From Ruegeria halocynthiae (GTDB lineage Bacteria; Pseudomonadota; Alphaproteobacteria; Rhodobacterales; Rhodobacteraceae), in assembly GCF_000743705.1 (NCBI RefSeq), contig NZ_JQEZ01000003.1:782178-846177 (forward strand): DNA of 64,000 bases, read 5' to 3'. The translations under genes were made by a program, and so were the position numbers. Under the pieces are notes generated by a model. It saw only the letters and a list, made by a program, of their open reading frames with translations. It had not been told where the DNA came from and did not search any database. Shown here one piece after another: positions 16,546 through 24,606 of this stretch (positions are counted from its first letter, which is position 1; the number at the start of each line of letters is the position of its first letter).

Positions 16546-19338
16546 TTAGTGCGCCTCGGCCCAGTTGGCGCCCTGCCCGGCATCCACGCTCAGCTTCACG
16601 TCCAGCTTCACGGCAGGGTCTGATGCCCCTTCCATCACGTCGCGCGCCACGTCGATCACCTGATCCACCGCATCCTCGGCCACTTCGAACAGCAGTTCGT
16701 CGTGCACCTGCAACAGCATCTTCGCAGGCAGACCGTTGATCGCATCCGGCATCCGCACCATCGCGCGCCGGATCACATCCGCCGCTGTTCCCTGAATCGG
16801 CGCGTTGATCGCCGCGCGGCGCGAAAAGCCGGCATGCGGCCCCTTGGCGTTGATCTCGGGCGTGTGGATTTTGCGGCCAAACAGCGTCTGCACATAGCCA
16901 TTTTCTTTGGCAAAAGCGACGGTGTCGTCCATATAGCGGCGAATGCCGGGGAACCGTTCGAAATAGCGGTCGATGAACCCCTGCGCCTCGGAGCGGGGAA
17001 TGCGCAGGTTGCGCGCCAGACCAAAACCGGAAATGCCATAGATCACACCAAAGTTGATCGCCTTGGCCTGACGGCGAACATCTGGCGTCATCTCGTCCAG
17101 CGGCACGTCAAACATCTCGGACGCGGTCATCGCGTGAATGTCCAACCCATCGGAAAACGCCTGTTTCAGGGTCGAAATATCGGCAATATGCGCCAGAATG
17201 CGCAGCTCGATTTGGCTATAGTCGAGGCTGACCAGCACATTCCCCGGCTCGGCAATAAACGCCTCGCGAATGCGGCGGCCTTCTTCGGTGCGCACGGGGA
17301 TGTTTTGCAGGTTCGGATCGGTCGAGGCCAGACGGCCAGTATTGGCACCAGTGATCGAATACGACGTATGCACCCGCCCCGTGTCAGGGTTGATATGGGT
17401 CTGCAACGCATCGGTATAGGTGGATTTCAGTTTCGACAGCTGCCGCCAGTCCAGCACCCGGCGCGGAAGCTCGTGTTCGGTGGCAAGGTCTTCCAGAATA
17501 TCGGCCCCGGTCGAATACTTGCCGGTCTTGCCCTTCTTGCCGCCTTCCAGACCCATCTTGTCGAACAGGATCTCACCCAGTTGCGCGGGGGACCCGACGT
17601 TGAAACTCTCACCCGCCAGCTCGTGAATATCAGCCTCTAACCCGGCCATTTTTTGGGCAAAGGCGTTGGACATGCGCGACAGCACATCGCGGTCGACCTT
17701 GATGCCGTGCATCTCCATCTCGGCCAGAACCGGCACCAGCGGACGTTCCAAAGTCTCGTACACCGTCGTCACCTGCACCTGATGCAGCTGCGGTTTGAAC
17801 AGCTTCCACAGACGCAGGGTGATATCTGCATCTTCGGCGGCATAGGCTGTGGCTTCATCAATTGGCACCTTGTCGAAGGTGATCGCCGATTTGCCCGAAC
17901 CCAACAGCGGTTTGATCGGGATCGGCGTGTGGCTCAGGTAGCGCTCGGACAGCGTGTCCATGCCATGCCCATGCTCACCCCCATGCATTGCATAGGACAT
18001 CAGCATCGTGTCGTCGATTGGCGCAACATCCACGCCGTAACGGGCAAATATCTTGGCGTCGTATTTCATGTTCTGCCCGATCTTCAGGATCGACGGGTCC
18101 TCGAACATGTGCTTTAGCAGGGTCAGCGCCTGATCCAGCGGCATTTGCCCCTCGGCCAGCGCGTCTGAGCCGAACAGGTCATCTGTGGCGCTTTCGCGGT
18201 GGATCAGCGGGATGTAACAAGCCTCGCCCGGCTCAATGCACAGTGAAATCCCGACCAGATCGGCAATCATCTCGTTCAACCCGGTGGTTTCGGTATCAAC
18301 CGCCACCCAGCCGCGTTCATAGGCCTGATCGATCCATTTCTGCAAAGCCCCCGCATCCCGCACGCACTCGTATTTGGATGCGTCAAAGGGAATGGCCTCG
18401 GCTTCCGCCTCCACCACCGCGGGCGCATCCGCAACGACCGGAGCCTCGGCCCCCAGCTTGTCGGCGATCCGCTTGGTCAGCGTGCGGAACTCCATCTCGG
18501 CCAGAAAGCCCAGCAGAGCTTCGGGATCGGGGTCTTTCACCTCAAGATCGTCGAGAGTGAAATCCAGCGGCGTCTGCTCGTCCAGTTGCACCAGCTTTTT
18601 CGACAGCTCGATCTGGTCGCGTTTTTCAATCAGAGTCTGGCGGCGCTTGGGTTGCTTGATCTCTTCGGCGCGGTCCAGCAGGGATTCCAGATCACCATAT
18701 TCGTTGATCAGCAAGGCGGCGGTTTTGATCCCGATGCCCGGCGCGCCCGGCACATTGTCGACGCTATCCCCGGCCAGCGCCTGCACATCGACCACCCGTT
18801 CCGGCCCGACGCCGAATTTCTCAATCACGCCATCGCGGTCGATGCGTTTGTTCTTCATCGCATCCAGCATTTCCACACCGTCGCCGACCAACTGCATCAG
18901 GTCCTTGTCGGAACTGACGATGGTCACGCGCCCGCCCGCCGCGCGCGCCTGAACGGCCAGCGTGGCGATGATGTCGTCGGCCTCATAGCCCTCAAGCTCT
19001 TTGCAGGCGATGTTGAAGGCTTTGGTCGCCTCACGGGTCAGGGGCATCTGCGGGCGCAGATCCTCGGGCATCGCCTCGCGGTTGGCCTTGTAGAGGTCGT
19101 ACATATCATTGCGGAACGTGTGCGACCCCTTGTCGAAAATCACCGCCACATGGGTCGGCGCATCCGATCCGGCGCTGTCCTCGACATATTTCTGCAGCAT
19201 GTTGCAAAACCCGGAAACCGCCCCGATCGGCAAGCCGTCCGATTTCCGCGTCAGCGGCGGCAGGGCGTGATAGGCCCGAAAAATAAAGGCCGATCCATCG
19301 ATCAGATGCAGGTGACACCCTTTTCCGAACTCGCTCAT
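16546..19338 (-). CDS. polA: DNA polymerase I
   Basis: DNA repair and Okazaki-fragment polymerase of 930 residues with all three domains. The 5'-3' exonuclease (about 1-290) shows D-G-S-A-F-I-F-R-A-Y and the G-D-S-V-D-N-V-P-G loop. The 3'-5' exonuclease (about 330-520) keeps the proofreading motif D-T-E-T-T-G. The polymerase domain has motif A D-Y-S-Q-I-E-L-R, motif B R-R-Q-A-K-A-I-N-F-G-V-I-Y-G and motif C Q-V-H-D-E-L. Length and motifs match the family, so it should be fully active. Confidence 0.98.
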   Translation of the reverse strand: MSEFGKGCHLHLIDGSAFIFRAYHALPPLTRKSDGLPIGAVSGFCNMLQKYVEDSAGSDAPTHVAVIFDKGSHTFRNDMYDLYKANREAMPEDLRPQMPLTREATKAFNIACKELEGYEADDIIATLAVQARAAGGRVTIVSSDKDLMQLVGDGVEMLDAMKNKRIDRDGVIEKFGVGPERVVDVQALAGDSVDNVPGAPGIGIKTAALLINEYGDLESLLDRAEEIKQPKRRQTLIEKRDQIELSKKLVQLDEQTPLDFTLDDLEVKDPDPEALLGFLAEMEFRTLTKRIADKLGAEAPVVADAPAVVEAEAEAIPFDASKYECVRDAGALQKWIDQAYERGWVAVDTETTGLNEMIADLVGISLCIEPGEACYIPLIHRESATDDLFGSDALAEGQMPLDQALTLLKHMFEDPSILKIGQNMKYDAKIFARYGVDVAPIDDTMLMSYAMHGGEHGHGMDTLSERYLSHTPIPIKPLLGSGKSAITFDKVPIDEATAYAAEDADITLRLWKLFKPQLHQVQVTTVYETLERPLVPVLAEMEMHGIKVDRDVLSRMSNAFAQKMAGLEADIHELAGESFNVGSPAQLGEILFDKMGLEGGKKGKTGKYSTGADILEDLATEHELPRRVLDWRQLSKLKSTYTDALQTHINPDTGRVHTSYSITGANTGRLASTDPNLQNIPVRTEEGRRIREAFIAEPGNVLVSLDYSQIELRILAHIADISTLKQAFSDGLDIHAMTASEMFDVPLDEMTPDVRRQAKAINFGVIYGISGFGLARNLRIPRSEAQGFIDRYFERFPGIRRYMDDTVAFAKENGYVQTLFGRKIHTPEINAKGPHAGFSRRAAINAPIQGTAADVIRRAMVRMPDAINGLPAKMLLQVHDELLFEVAEDAVDQVIDVARDVMEGASDPAVKLDVKLSVDAGQGANWAEAH

Positions 19339-19449
19339 GCGCCCTCTCCGTTCTGGTTGGAAACGGTTCTGCCACAGGGCCGCGCGGGTGACCAGTGAAG
19401 AAGGCGGCCTATCCGCGCAAACGGCCTGGGAAAGGGTGCGGCCGGAAGT

Positions 19450-20112
19450 TCACGCCGCCCGAAATTCCCGGTTCTGTGCGTCCCAGATCAGCCCGACGCG
19501 TTCGGCAATACCATCCATCTGCTTGTTCAGCGACCGGTCATTCAGGCTGCGGCTCAACGTGCGCAGCGGCACAAGGTTACGCTCTCCGTAACCGTCGATC
19601 AGAATGAACATCCGGGCCTGATTGCGCAGCCCGTAGACAATGTTGCTTTCGTGGATATCACGGGCAACAATCTGAAGACGAAACAGATTTTTGGCAAAAC
19701 TGTTCAGAGCGGCCAGCAGGTCCGCGCCGAGGGGGCCTTGCTTGCACAGCGTCGACAGATGGTCGGCCAACCCCCCGTCGTCAGACGCGATGCGTTCCAC
19801 CACGATACCGGGGCCGATATCGGTCTGGACGATACCAAAACACCGCGCCAAAGGCATCCGCGCGATTTCTGTGCCGCTTTTCAACGCGGCCTTCATCTCA
19901 CACTCGATTTCCTTGATCGCGTTTCGATACACGGAATCAGGCAGAAGCCGCCGGATCAGCCGTTTGGTATAGGACCGATTGGGGCGTTTGCGCGGGCGTG
20001 TGACCTTGATCAGCAGGTGTGACTGGCCCGGGCAGGCATACACATCCCGGTGTCCGCCACTGGCAACCGGGTCCTGACCCGACAACTGCAAAAGCTGCGC
20101 TGCAAAAAGCAT
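19450..20112 (-). CDS. YrbL-like (PhoP regulatory network) family protein
   Basis: Protein of about 220 residues with the protein-kinase-like fold of the YrbL family. It has a G-G-H-R-D-V-Y-A loop near the N terminus, a lysine in L-L-I-K-V-T, and a catalytic-loop-like I-V-A-R-D-I-H-E-S-N-I-V-Y. I place the start at ATG 20112, preceded by GGAGG, because the family begins just before the glycine loop. The frame is open further upstream but would run through the zinc-finger gene. It follows polA after a 111-base gap. Substrate and biological role are unknown. Confidence 0.75.
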   Translation of the reverse strand: MLFAAQLLQLSGQDPVASGGHRDVYACPGQSHLLIKVTRPRKRPNRSYTKRLIRRLLPDSVYRNAIKEIECEMKAALKSGTEIARMPLARCFGIVQTDIGPGIVVERIASDDGGLADHLSTLCKQGPLGADLLAALNSFAKNLFRLQIVARDIHESNIVYGLRNQARMFILIDGYGERNLVPLRTLSRSLNDRSLNKQMDGIAERVGLIWDAQNREFRAA

Positions 20113-20182
20113 CTGGCCTCCGAATTGCCTGCACGGGCGCTGCTGTGGCGGGTCTTGCATCACAAGACCCGGCCCGGTTTCG

Positions 20183-20380
20183 TTATTTTTGCGCGTCGTG
20201 CCCTGACAGCACGTACTTGCAGTCGCAATAAGGGCATTCGACCCAGCCCGTATCTTCGGATATCTGCAACCACACACGCGGATGGCCCAACGCACCTTCA
20301 CCACCGTCACAGGCAACACGGGCATTCTCGACGATCTTGGTTTCTGGCGCTTCAAGAGTCACGGCTGGCGATCCTTCCAT
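20183..20380 (-). CDS. zinc-finger domain-containing protein (zf-CHCC/NDUFS6-like)
   Basis: Small protein of 65 residues with a C-H-C-C zinc pattern: V-A-C-D-G-G, then G-H-P-R-V-W, then E-C-P-Y-C-D-C-K-Y. This resembles the zinc domain of the NDUFS6 accessory subunit of respiratory complex I and is conserved in Rhodobacterales. The start is the ATG at 20380; a start at 20401 would add seven poorly conserved residues. It is divergent from the ABC ATPase gene, with the two starts 37 bases apart. Confidence 0.85.
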   Translation of the reverse strand: MEGSPAVTLEAPETKIVENARVACDGGEGALGHPRVWLQISEDTGWVECPYCDCKYVLSGHDAQK

Positions 20381-20416
20381 GGTTGTCGGCCTCGCGGGCA
20401 TGTATTAGGTGCGTTT

Positions 20417-21442
20417 ATGAGCGATGAGCAAACCGGGGGCAAGAGCCACATGACCGATGCGGCAATCAGAATCAACGGGCTGCGCAAGACCTATCGCGGC
20501 AGCAAGGGCCAACCCGAAAAGCACGCATTGAATGGCATTGACCTGACCGTGCCGCGCGGGTCGGTCTTTGGGTTGCTGGGGCCGAATGGCGCCGGCAAAT
20601 CGACGTTGATCAACATTCTGGCCGGGCTGGTGGTGAAATCTGCCGGCGATGTGTCGATCTGGGGATTTGATCAGGATCAGAACCCGCGTCAGTCGCGGGC
20701 CGCCATCGGGGTGATGCCGCAAGAGCTGAACCTTGATCCGTTTTTTAGCCCACGCGGCGCGCTTGAAGTGCAGGCCGGTTTGTACGGCGTACCCAAAGCA
20801 CAGCGCCGCAGTGATGAAATCCTTGATCTTGTTGGTCTCGGCGACAAGGCCGAAGCCTATGCCCGCACCCTGTCTGGCGGAATGCGGCGGCGGTTGCTGC
20901 TGGCCAAGGCGCTGGTGCATCATCCCAAGATTTTGGTGCTGGACGAACCCACCGCAGGTGTCGATATCGAGCTGCGCCAGATGCTGTGGACCAATGTGCG
21001 CAAACTGAACGAGCAGGGCATGACCATCATCCTGACCACGCATTACCTGGAAGAAGCGCAGGAAATGTGTGACGAAATCGCGATCATCAACCACGGCGAA
21101 AAGATCGCGCAGGACAGCACTGCCAATCTGCTGGGCCGTATGGACAGCCGGACCATGGTGATTGTCCCCGACAGCCCGGTAGTGAATTTGCCCGCGGCCC
21201 ACGGTGTCGAGGCCGCGCTGCGCGACGATGGCACGCTGGTTCTGAGCTATCGCAGCAATCAGACCAACGCCGAACAGGTTCTGGAATCGGTCCGCCACGC
21301 GGGCATCCGCATCCGCGACGTGCGCACCGAAGAGGCGGACCTTGAGGATGTGTTTCTTGCGCTGACCTCAACCCGCGCAGATGACACCCCGGTCGACGAT
21401 CACGATCAACCGCGCCGGGGGCTTCACCGGGTCAAGCTTTAG
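20417..21442 (+). CDS. ABC transporter ATP-binding protein, ABC-2 exporter type, without a permease gene
   Basis: ATPase of 341 residues. Walker A is G-P-N-G-A-G-K-S, the signature is L-S-G-G-M-R-R-R and Walker B is I-L-V-L-D-E-P-T, followed by the switch T-T-H-Y. The domain order and C-terminal extension resemble YadG-type exporter ATPases, which normally sit next to a YadH-like ABC-2 permease. No permease lies on either side here. I start it at ATG 20417, with AGGTG upstream; ATG 20450 is an alternative. Confidence 0.9.
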   Translation: MSDEQTGGKSHMTDAAIRINGLRKTYRGSKGQPEKHALNGIDLTVPRGSVFGLLGPNGAGKSTLINILAGLVVKSAGDVSIWGFDQDQNPRQSRAAIGVMPQELNLDPFFSPRGALEVQAGLYGVPKAQRRSDEILDLVGLGDKAEAYARTLSGGMRRRLLLAKALVHHPKILVLDEPTAGVDIELRQMLWTNVRKLNEQGMTIILTTHYLEEAQEMCDEIAIINHGEKIAQDSTANLLGRMDSRTMVIVPDSPVVNLPAAHGVEAALRDDGTLVLSYRSNQTNAEQVLESVRHAGIRIRDVRTEEADLEDVFLALTSTRADDTPVDDHDQPRRGLHRVKL

Positions 21443-21474
21443 CCCCGGGATTGAAACAGCCGGGCTTCACTATG

Positions 21475-21765
21475 CTATCCGCAGGTCAGACGTTGAATGA
21501 CCCCCGAACCATCCACAAACACGTTCAGCCGGTCGATGCGGTAATCCTGTGTTGCAATGCCATCGGGGCCCAGAACCCGCGCCCGTTCCGGCAGGTCAGC
21601 CTGAATGGTTGATACCTGCTGGCCGATGGAATCCGCAAAGGCATCACCCTGGCAAAAGGCCAGATCGACCGGCGTGGCCTCGGGCGGGATCGGGGCATCT
21701 TCGGGCGCGGGCGCTGTTTCGGCGCAAGCTGCCAGTAGGACCAGCGCGGGGATAAATCGGTGCAT
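21475..21765 (-). CDS. I78 family peptidase inhibitor-like lipoprotein
   Basis: Protein of 96 residues with a lipoprotein signal (lipobox L-A-A-C, cysteine 14), so it should be membrane-anchored in the periplasm or outer membrane. The mature part has the I78 pattern: an early cysteine (F-C-Q-G-D), then R-V-L-G-P-D-G, D-Y-R-I-D-R-L-N-V and a final R-L-T-C-G. I78 proteins inhibit serine proteases in some organisms. The ATG at 21765 follows GGAG, which decides against an upstream start at 21810. Confidence 0.82.
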   Translation of the reverse strand: MHRFIPALVLLAACAETAPAPEDAPIPPEATPVDLAFCQGDAFADSIGQQVSTIQADLPERARVLGPDGIATQDYRIDRLNVFVDGSGVIQRLTCG

Positions 21766-21895
21766 TGGCGTTTCTCCTTCTGACAATGTCGTTACTGCAA
21801 TATCAAACAATTAGCCAACCTGTCACCAAAGCGCAGTTGAAAACACCCTGCAATTGACGCAGGGTCGGGGCAAAATTGACAGGGAGACAAGCACC

Positions 21896-23008
21896 ATGCG
21901 TACCCGTGCCGCCGTCGCCGTTCAGGCGGGCAAACCATTGGAAGTGATGGAGGTGAACCTCGAAGGCCCCAAGGCGGGTGAGGTTCTGGTTGAAATCAAG
22001 GCCACCGGCATCTGCCACACCGATGAATTCACCCTGTCGGGTGCCGACCCCGAGGGCCTGTTTCCCGCGATTCTGGGCCATGAAGGTGCCGGTGTGGTGG
22101 TCGAGGTCGGCCCCGGTGTCACCAGCCTGAAACCCGGCGATCATGTGATCCCGCTCTACACCCCGGAATGTCGCGAGTGTGAATATTGTCTGCACCCCAA
22201 GACCAACCTGTGTCAGGCGATCCGGACAACTCAGGGTCAGGGCCTGATGCCCGATGGCACCTCGCGCTTTTCGACGTTGGATGGCGATCCGATCCTGCAC
22301 TACATGGGCTGCTCGACCTTTTCCAACCACACCGTTCTGCCGGAAATTGCGCTGGCCAAGGTGCGCCCGGACGCGCCTTTCGACAAGATTTGCTACATCG
22401 GTTGCGGCGTGACCACCGGCATTGGCGCGGTGATCAACACCGCAAAGGTCGAGATTGGCAGCCGCGCCATTGTGTTTGGTCTGGGCGGCATTGGCCTGAA
22501 CGTCATTCAGGGCCTGCGCCTGGCCGGGGCCGATCAGATCGTCGGCGTCGACCTGAACCCGTCAAAGGTGGAAATGGCCACAAAGTTTGGCATGACCGAT
22601 TTCGTCAACCCGGCAGAGGTCGAAGGCGATCTGGTGCCCTATCTGGTCAACCTTACAAAAGGCGGCGCGGATTACACCTTTGATGCCACCGGCAATGTTG
22701 GCGTGATGCGCGCGGCATTGGAATCGGCGCATAAAGGCTGGGGTGAGAGCATCATCATCGGCGTGGCACCTGCGGGGGCCGAAATCTCGACCCGTCCGTT
22801 CCAGCTTGTCACCGGGCGGTCGTGGCGCGGCACCGCCTTTGGCGGCGCACGAGGCCGGACCGACGTGCCCAAGATCGTCGATTGGTACATGGACGGCAAG
22901 ATCGAGATCGATCCGATGATCACCCACACCATGGGTCTGGACGACATCAACCACGGTTTCGACCTGATGCATAAGGGCGAAAGCATCCGCTCGGTGGTGG
23001 TCTACTAA
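21896..23008 (+). CDS. frmA: S-(hydroxymethyl)glutathione dehydrogenase / class III alcohol dehydrogenase
   Basis: Zinc-dependent dehydrogenase of 370 residues that oxidises the glutathione adduct of formaldehyde, with NAD as cofactor. Family features are M-R-T-R-A-A-V-A at the start, the catalytic-zinc site I-C-H-T-D and G-H-E-G-A-G, and the structural zinc cysteines in C-R-E-C-E-Y-C followed by the downstream N-L-C. The Rossmann motif is G-L-G-G-I-G-L and the late block has [11 protein letters not shown]. Length equals the family norm. A strong terminator follows. No fghA (formylglutathione hydrolase) is adjacent. Confidence 0.95.
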   Translation: MRTRAAVAVQAGKPLEVMEVNLEGPKAGEVLVEIKATGICHTDEFTLSGADPEGLFPAILGHEGAGVVVEVGPGVTSLKPGDHVIPLYTPECRECEYCLHPKTNLCQAIRTTQGQGLMPDGTSRFSTLDGDPILHYMGCSTFSNHTVLPEIALAKVRPDAPFDKICYIGCGVTTGIGAVINTAKVEIGSRAIVFGLGGIGLNVIQGLRLAGADQIVGVDLNPSKVEMATKFGMTDFVNPAEVEGDLVPYLVNLTKGGADYTFDATGNVGVMRAALESAHKGWGESIIIGVAPAGAEISTRPFQLVTGRSWRGTAFGGARGRTDVPKIVDWYMDGKIEIDPMITHTMGLDDINHGFDLMHKGESIRSVVVY

Positions 23009-23032
23009 GGCTCTAATCCGTAGGGTTTCATC

Positions 23033-23062
23033 AACGGCGCGCTGTCTGGCGCGCCGTTTTTT
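23033..23062 (+). terminator. rho-independent terminator of frmA
   Basis: A perfect 10-bp stem (AACGGCGCGC at 23033-23042 and its complement at 23049-23058) with a 6-base loop is followed by a run of T at 57-62. It lies 25 bases after the frmA stop and just before the convergent EamA gene. Confidence 0.92.
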
Positions 23063-23063
23063 A

Positions 23064-23999
23064 TTACTCCCCCGGTCGTGTTGCCCCGGTATCCGCGCGT
23101 GGCGACCGAACGCGCAGCACTGGCGTATTGGCCGATGCGTTTGACCGGCTTTCACGCCAAACAACAAAAACACCCGATGCGATGATAATGCTGGCCCCGA
23201 AAGCGACCCAGCCGTCAGGCTTTTCGCCAAAAAAGGCCATCCCGAACAGCGTGGCCCAGATGATCTGACTGTATTGGCTGGGGGCCACAACTCCGGCGGG
23301 CGCGGCGCGATAGGCCAGAATGATCAGATGTTGCGCAATCACCGAAAACACCCCGACCAGGGCCATCATCGCCAGATGTAGTAGGGATGGTGGCTGATAT
23401 ACGGCGGGTTGGGCGATGCTCATGACCGCAATGGCCAGCAGCATCGGGTAGAGGATTAGTACGGCCGAGCGTTCCTCATTTCCGATCTTTCGCACCAGAA
23501 CGGATGCAAAGGCGCTGCAAAACGCGGCGGTCAGGGCAGCCAGATGGCCCAGCGTGATGTCCGTTGATCCGGGTCGCAAGACGATCAGCACGCCGATCAG
23601 ACCCACAGCAACAGCCGCCCAGCGCTGGGCGCGGACGACCTCACCCAGAATCGGGATCGACAGGACCGTGACGATCAGCGGAAATGAGAACAGCAGCGAA
23701 TAGACCTCGGCCAATGGCAGGACCGAAAAGGCATAGAATGCGCACACCATCGAGGTGACCATCAAAGCAGACCGCAGCAGAACCAGCCACGGGTGATGCG
23801 GCAGAAAGTTCCCGGTTGTCCGGTCGGTCAGGATCGTCACCGCCATCGGGACAAAGGAAAACAATGTGGCGAAAAAGATGATCTGCATGACCGAGTAGGT
23901 CCCGCCCAGCACCTTGATCAGCGCGTCATGGCTGGCAAAGACCGCAAAGCCCAGAAATGCATATCCAAGTCCCCGCAGGGTGGTGTTTTGAGCGCTCAT
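23064..23999 (-). CDS. EamA/DMT family transporter
   Basis: Membrane protein of 311 residues with about ten hydrophobic segments in two EamA repeats, from G-Y-A-F-L-G-F-A-V-F-A-S-H-D to A-F-G-A-S-I-I-I-A-S-G-V-F-V-V-W. The C-terminal 30 residues form a hydrophilic tail rich in Arg, Ser and Thr. It belongs to the same superfamily as the 14.3-kb transporter but is not a close copy. The substrate is unknown. It converges on frmA. Confidence 0.9.
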   Translation of the reverse strand: MSAQNTTLRGLGYAFLGFAVFASHDALIKVLGGTYSVMQIIFFATLFSFVPMAVTILTDRTTGNFLPHHPWLVLLRSALMVTSMVCAFYAFSVLPLAEVYSLLFSFPLIVTVLSIPILGEVVRAQRWAAVAVGLIGVLIVLRPGSTDITLGHLAALTAAFCSAFASVLVRKIGNEERSAVLILYPMLLAIAVMSIAQPAVYQPPSLLHLAMMALVGVFSVIAQHLIILAYRAAPAGVVAPSQYSQIIWATLFGMAFFGEKPDGWVAFGASIIIASGVFVVWRESRSNASANTPVLRVRSPRADTGATRPGE

Positions 24000-24143
24000 C
24001 TGTCGGGCCTCGGGTCATGAATCGGTATGCTGGCAATCTGCCTTGACGGCGCTGAGGTTACCCCCGCTGTCTTTATGGCTGCTTAACCGCATTTTGCTAA
24101 GGCGGGTAGCCTTTATTTTACCGCTAACATGTCATATCCGGGA

Positions 24144-24557
24144 TCACCGCAGGATCGGCGGCGCATCCCTTGGTTGGCGCGCAGATTGCACACCGGCCCT
24201 CATCCCCACACCGATGCGGCGGGCCAGCGCCACCCACGGCGTGGCAGTTTCCGGCGGCAGCGTCTGGGTGGCGACCTCTTCGAACAAGTCCAGCCAATGG
24301 TTGAACATCTCAGGTTTTACATCGGGCCGTTCGATATGGACCCGCTGCGGATTGCCGTCATAGCTGCGCTCGAACAGGATGGCGTTGCGCCAGAAGGCGG
24401 CGATCTTTTCCTCATGTACGGGCCAGTCGGTGACGTGGCTGTTGAAGACGGGGCCCAGCACCGCATCCTGCCGGACGCGGGCATAGAATGCACGGACCTG
24501 CACGTTAATTTGTTCGGGCGTCGCGGGAAAGCGCGGGGGCAGGGTTGGTCTGGACAT
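24144..24557 (-). CDS. group III truncated haemoglobin
   Basis: Haem protein of 137 residues, the usual size for group III truncated globins (2-over-2 fold), which bind oxygen or NO and may serve in detoxification. Visible family features are R-A-F-Y-A-R-V-R-Q-D near the start, L-G-P-V-F, then W-P-x-H-E-E-K-I-A-A-F-W, and the H-I-E-R-P-D-V-K-P-E-M-F-N-H-W-L block, where the proximal histidine is expected. I start it at ATG 24557, which follows GAGG with good spacing. It lies only 49 bases downstream of the dnaE2 stop, on the same strand. Confidence 0.88.
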   Translation of the reverse strand: MSRPTLPPRFPATPEQINVQVRAFYARVRQDAVLGPVFNSHVTDWPVHEEKIAAFWRNAILFERSYDGNPQRVHIERPDVKPEMFNHWLDLFEEVATQTLPPETATPWVALARRIGVGMRAGVQSARQPRDAPPILR

Positions 24558-24606
24558 CAAGGCCTCGGGTTTTGGCACTGTACAAGGCCAATAGCCGGTT
24601 TTTGTG

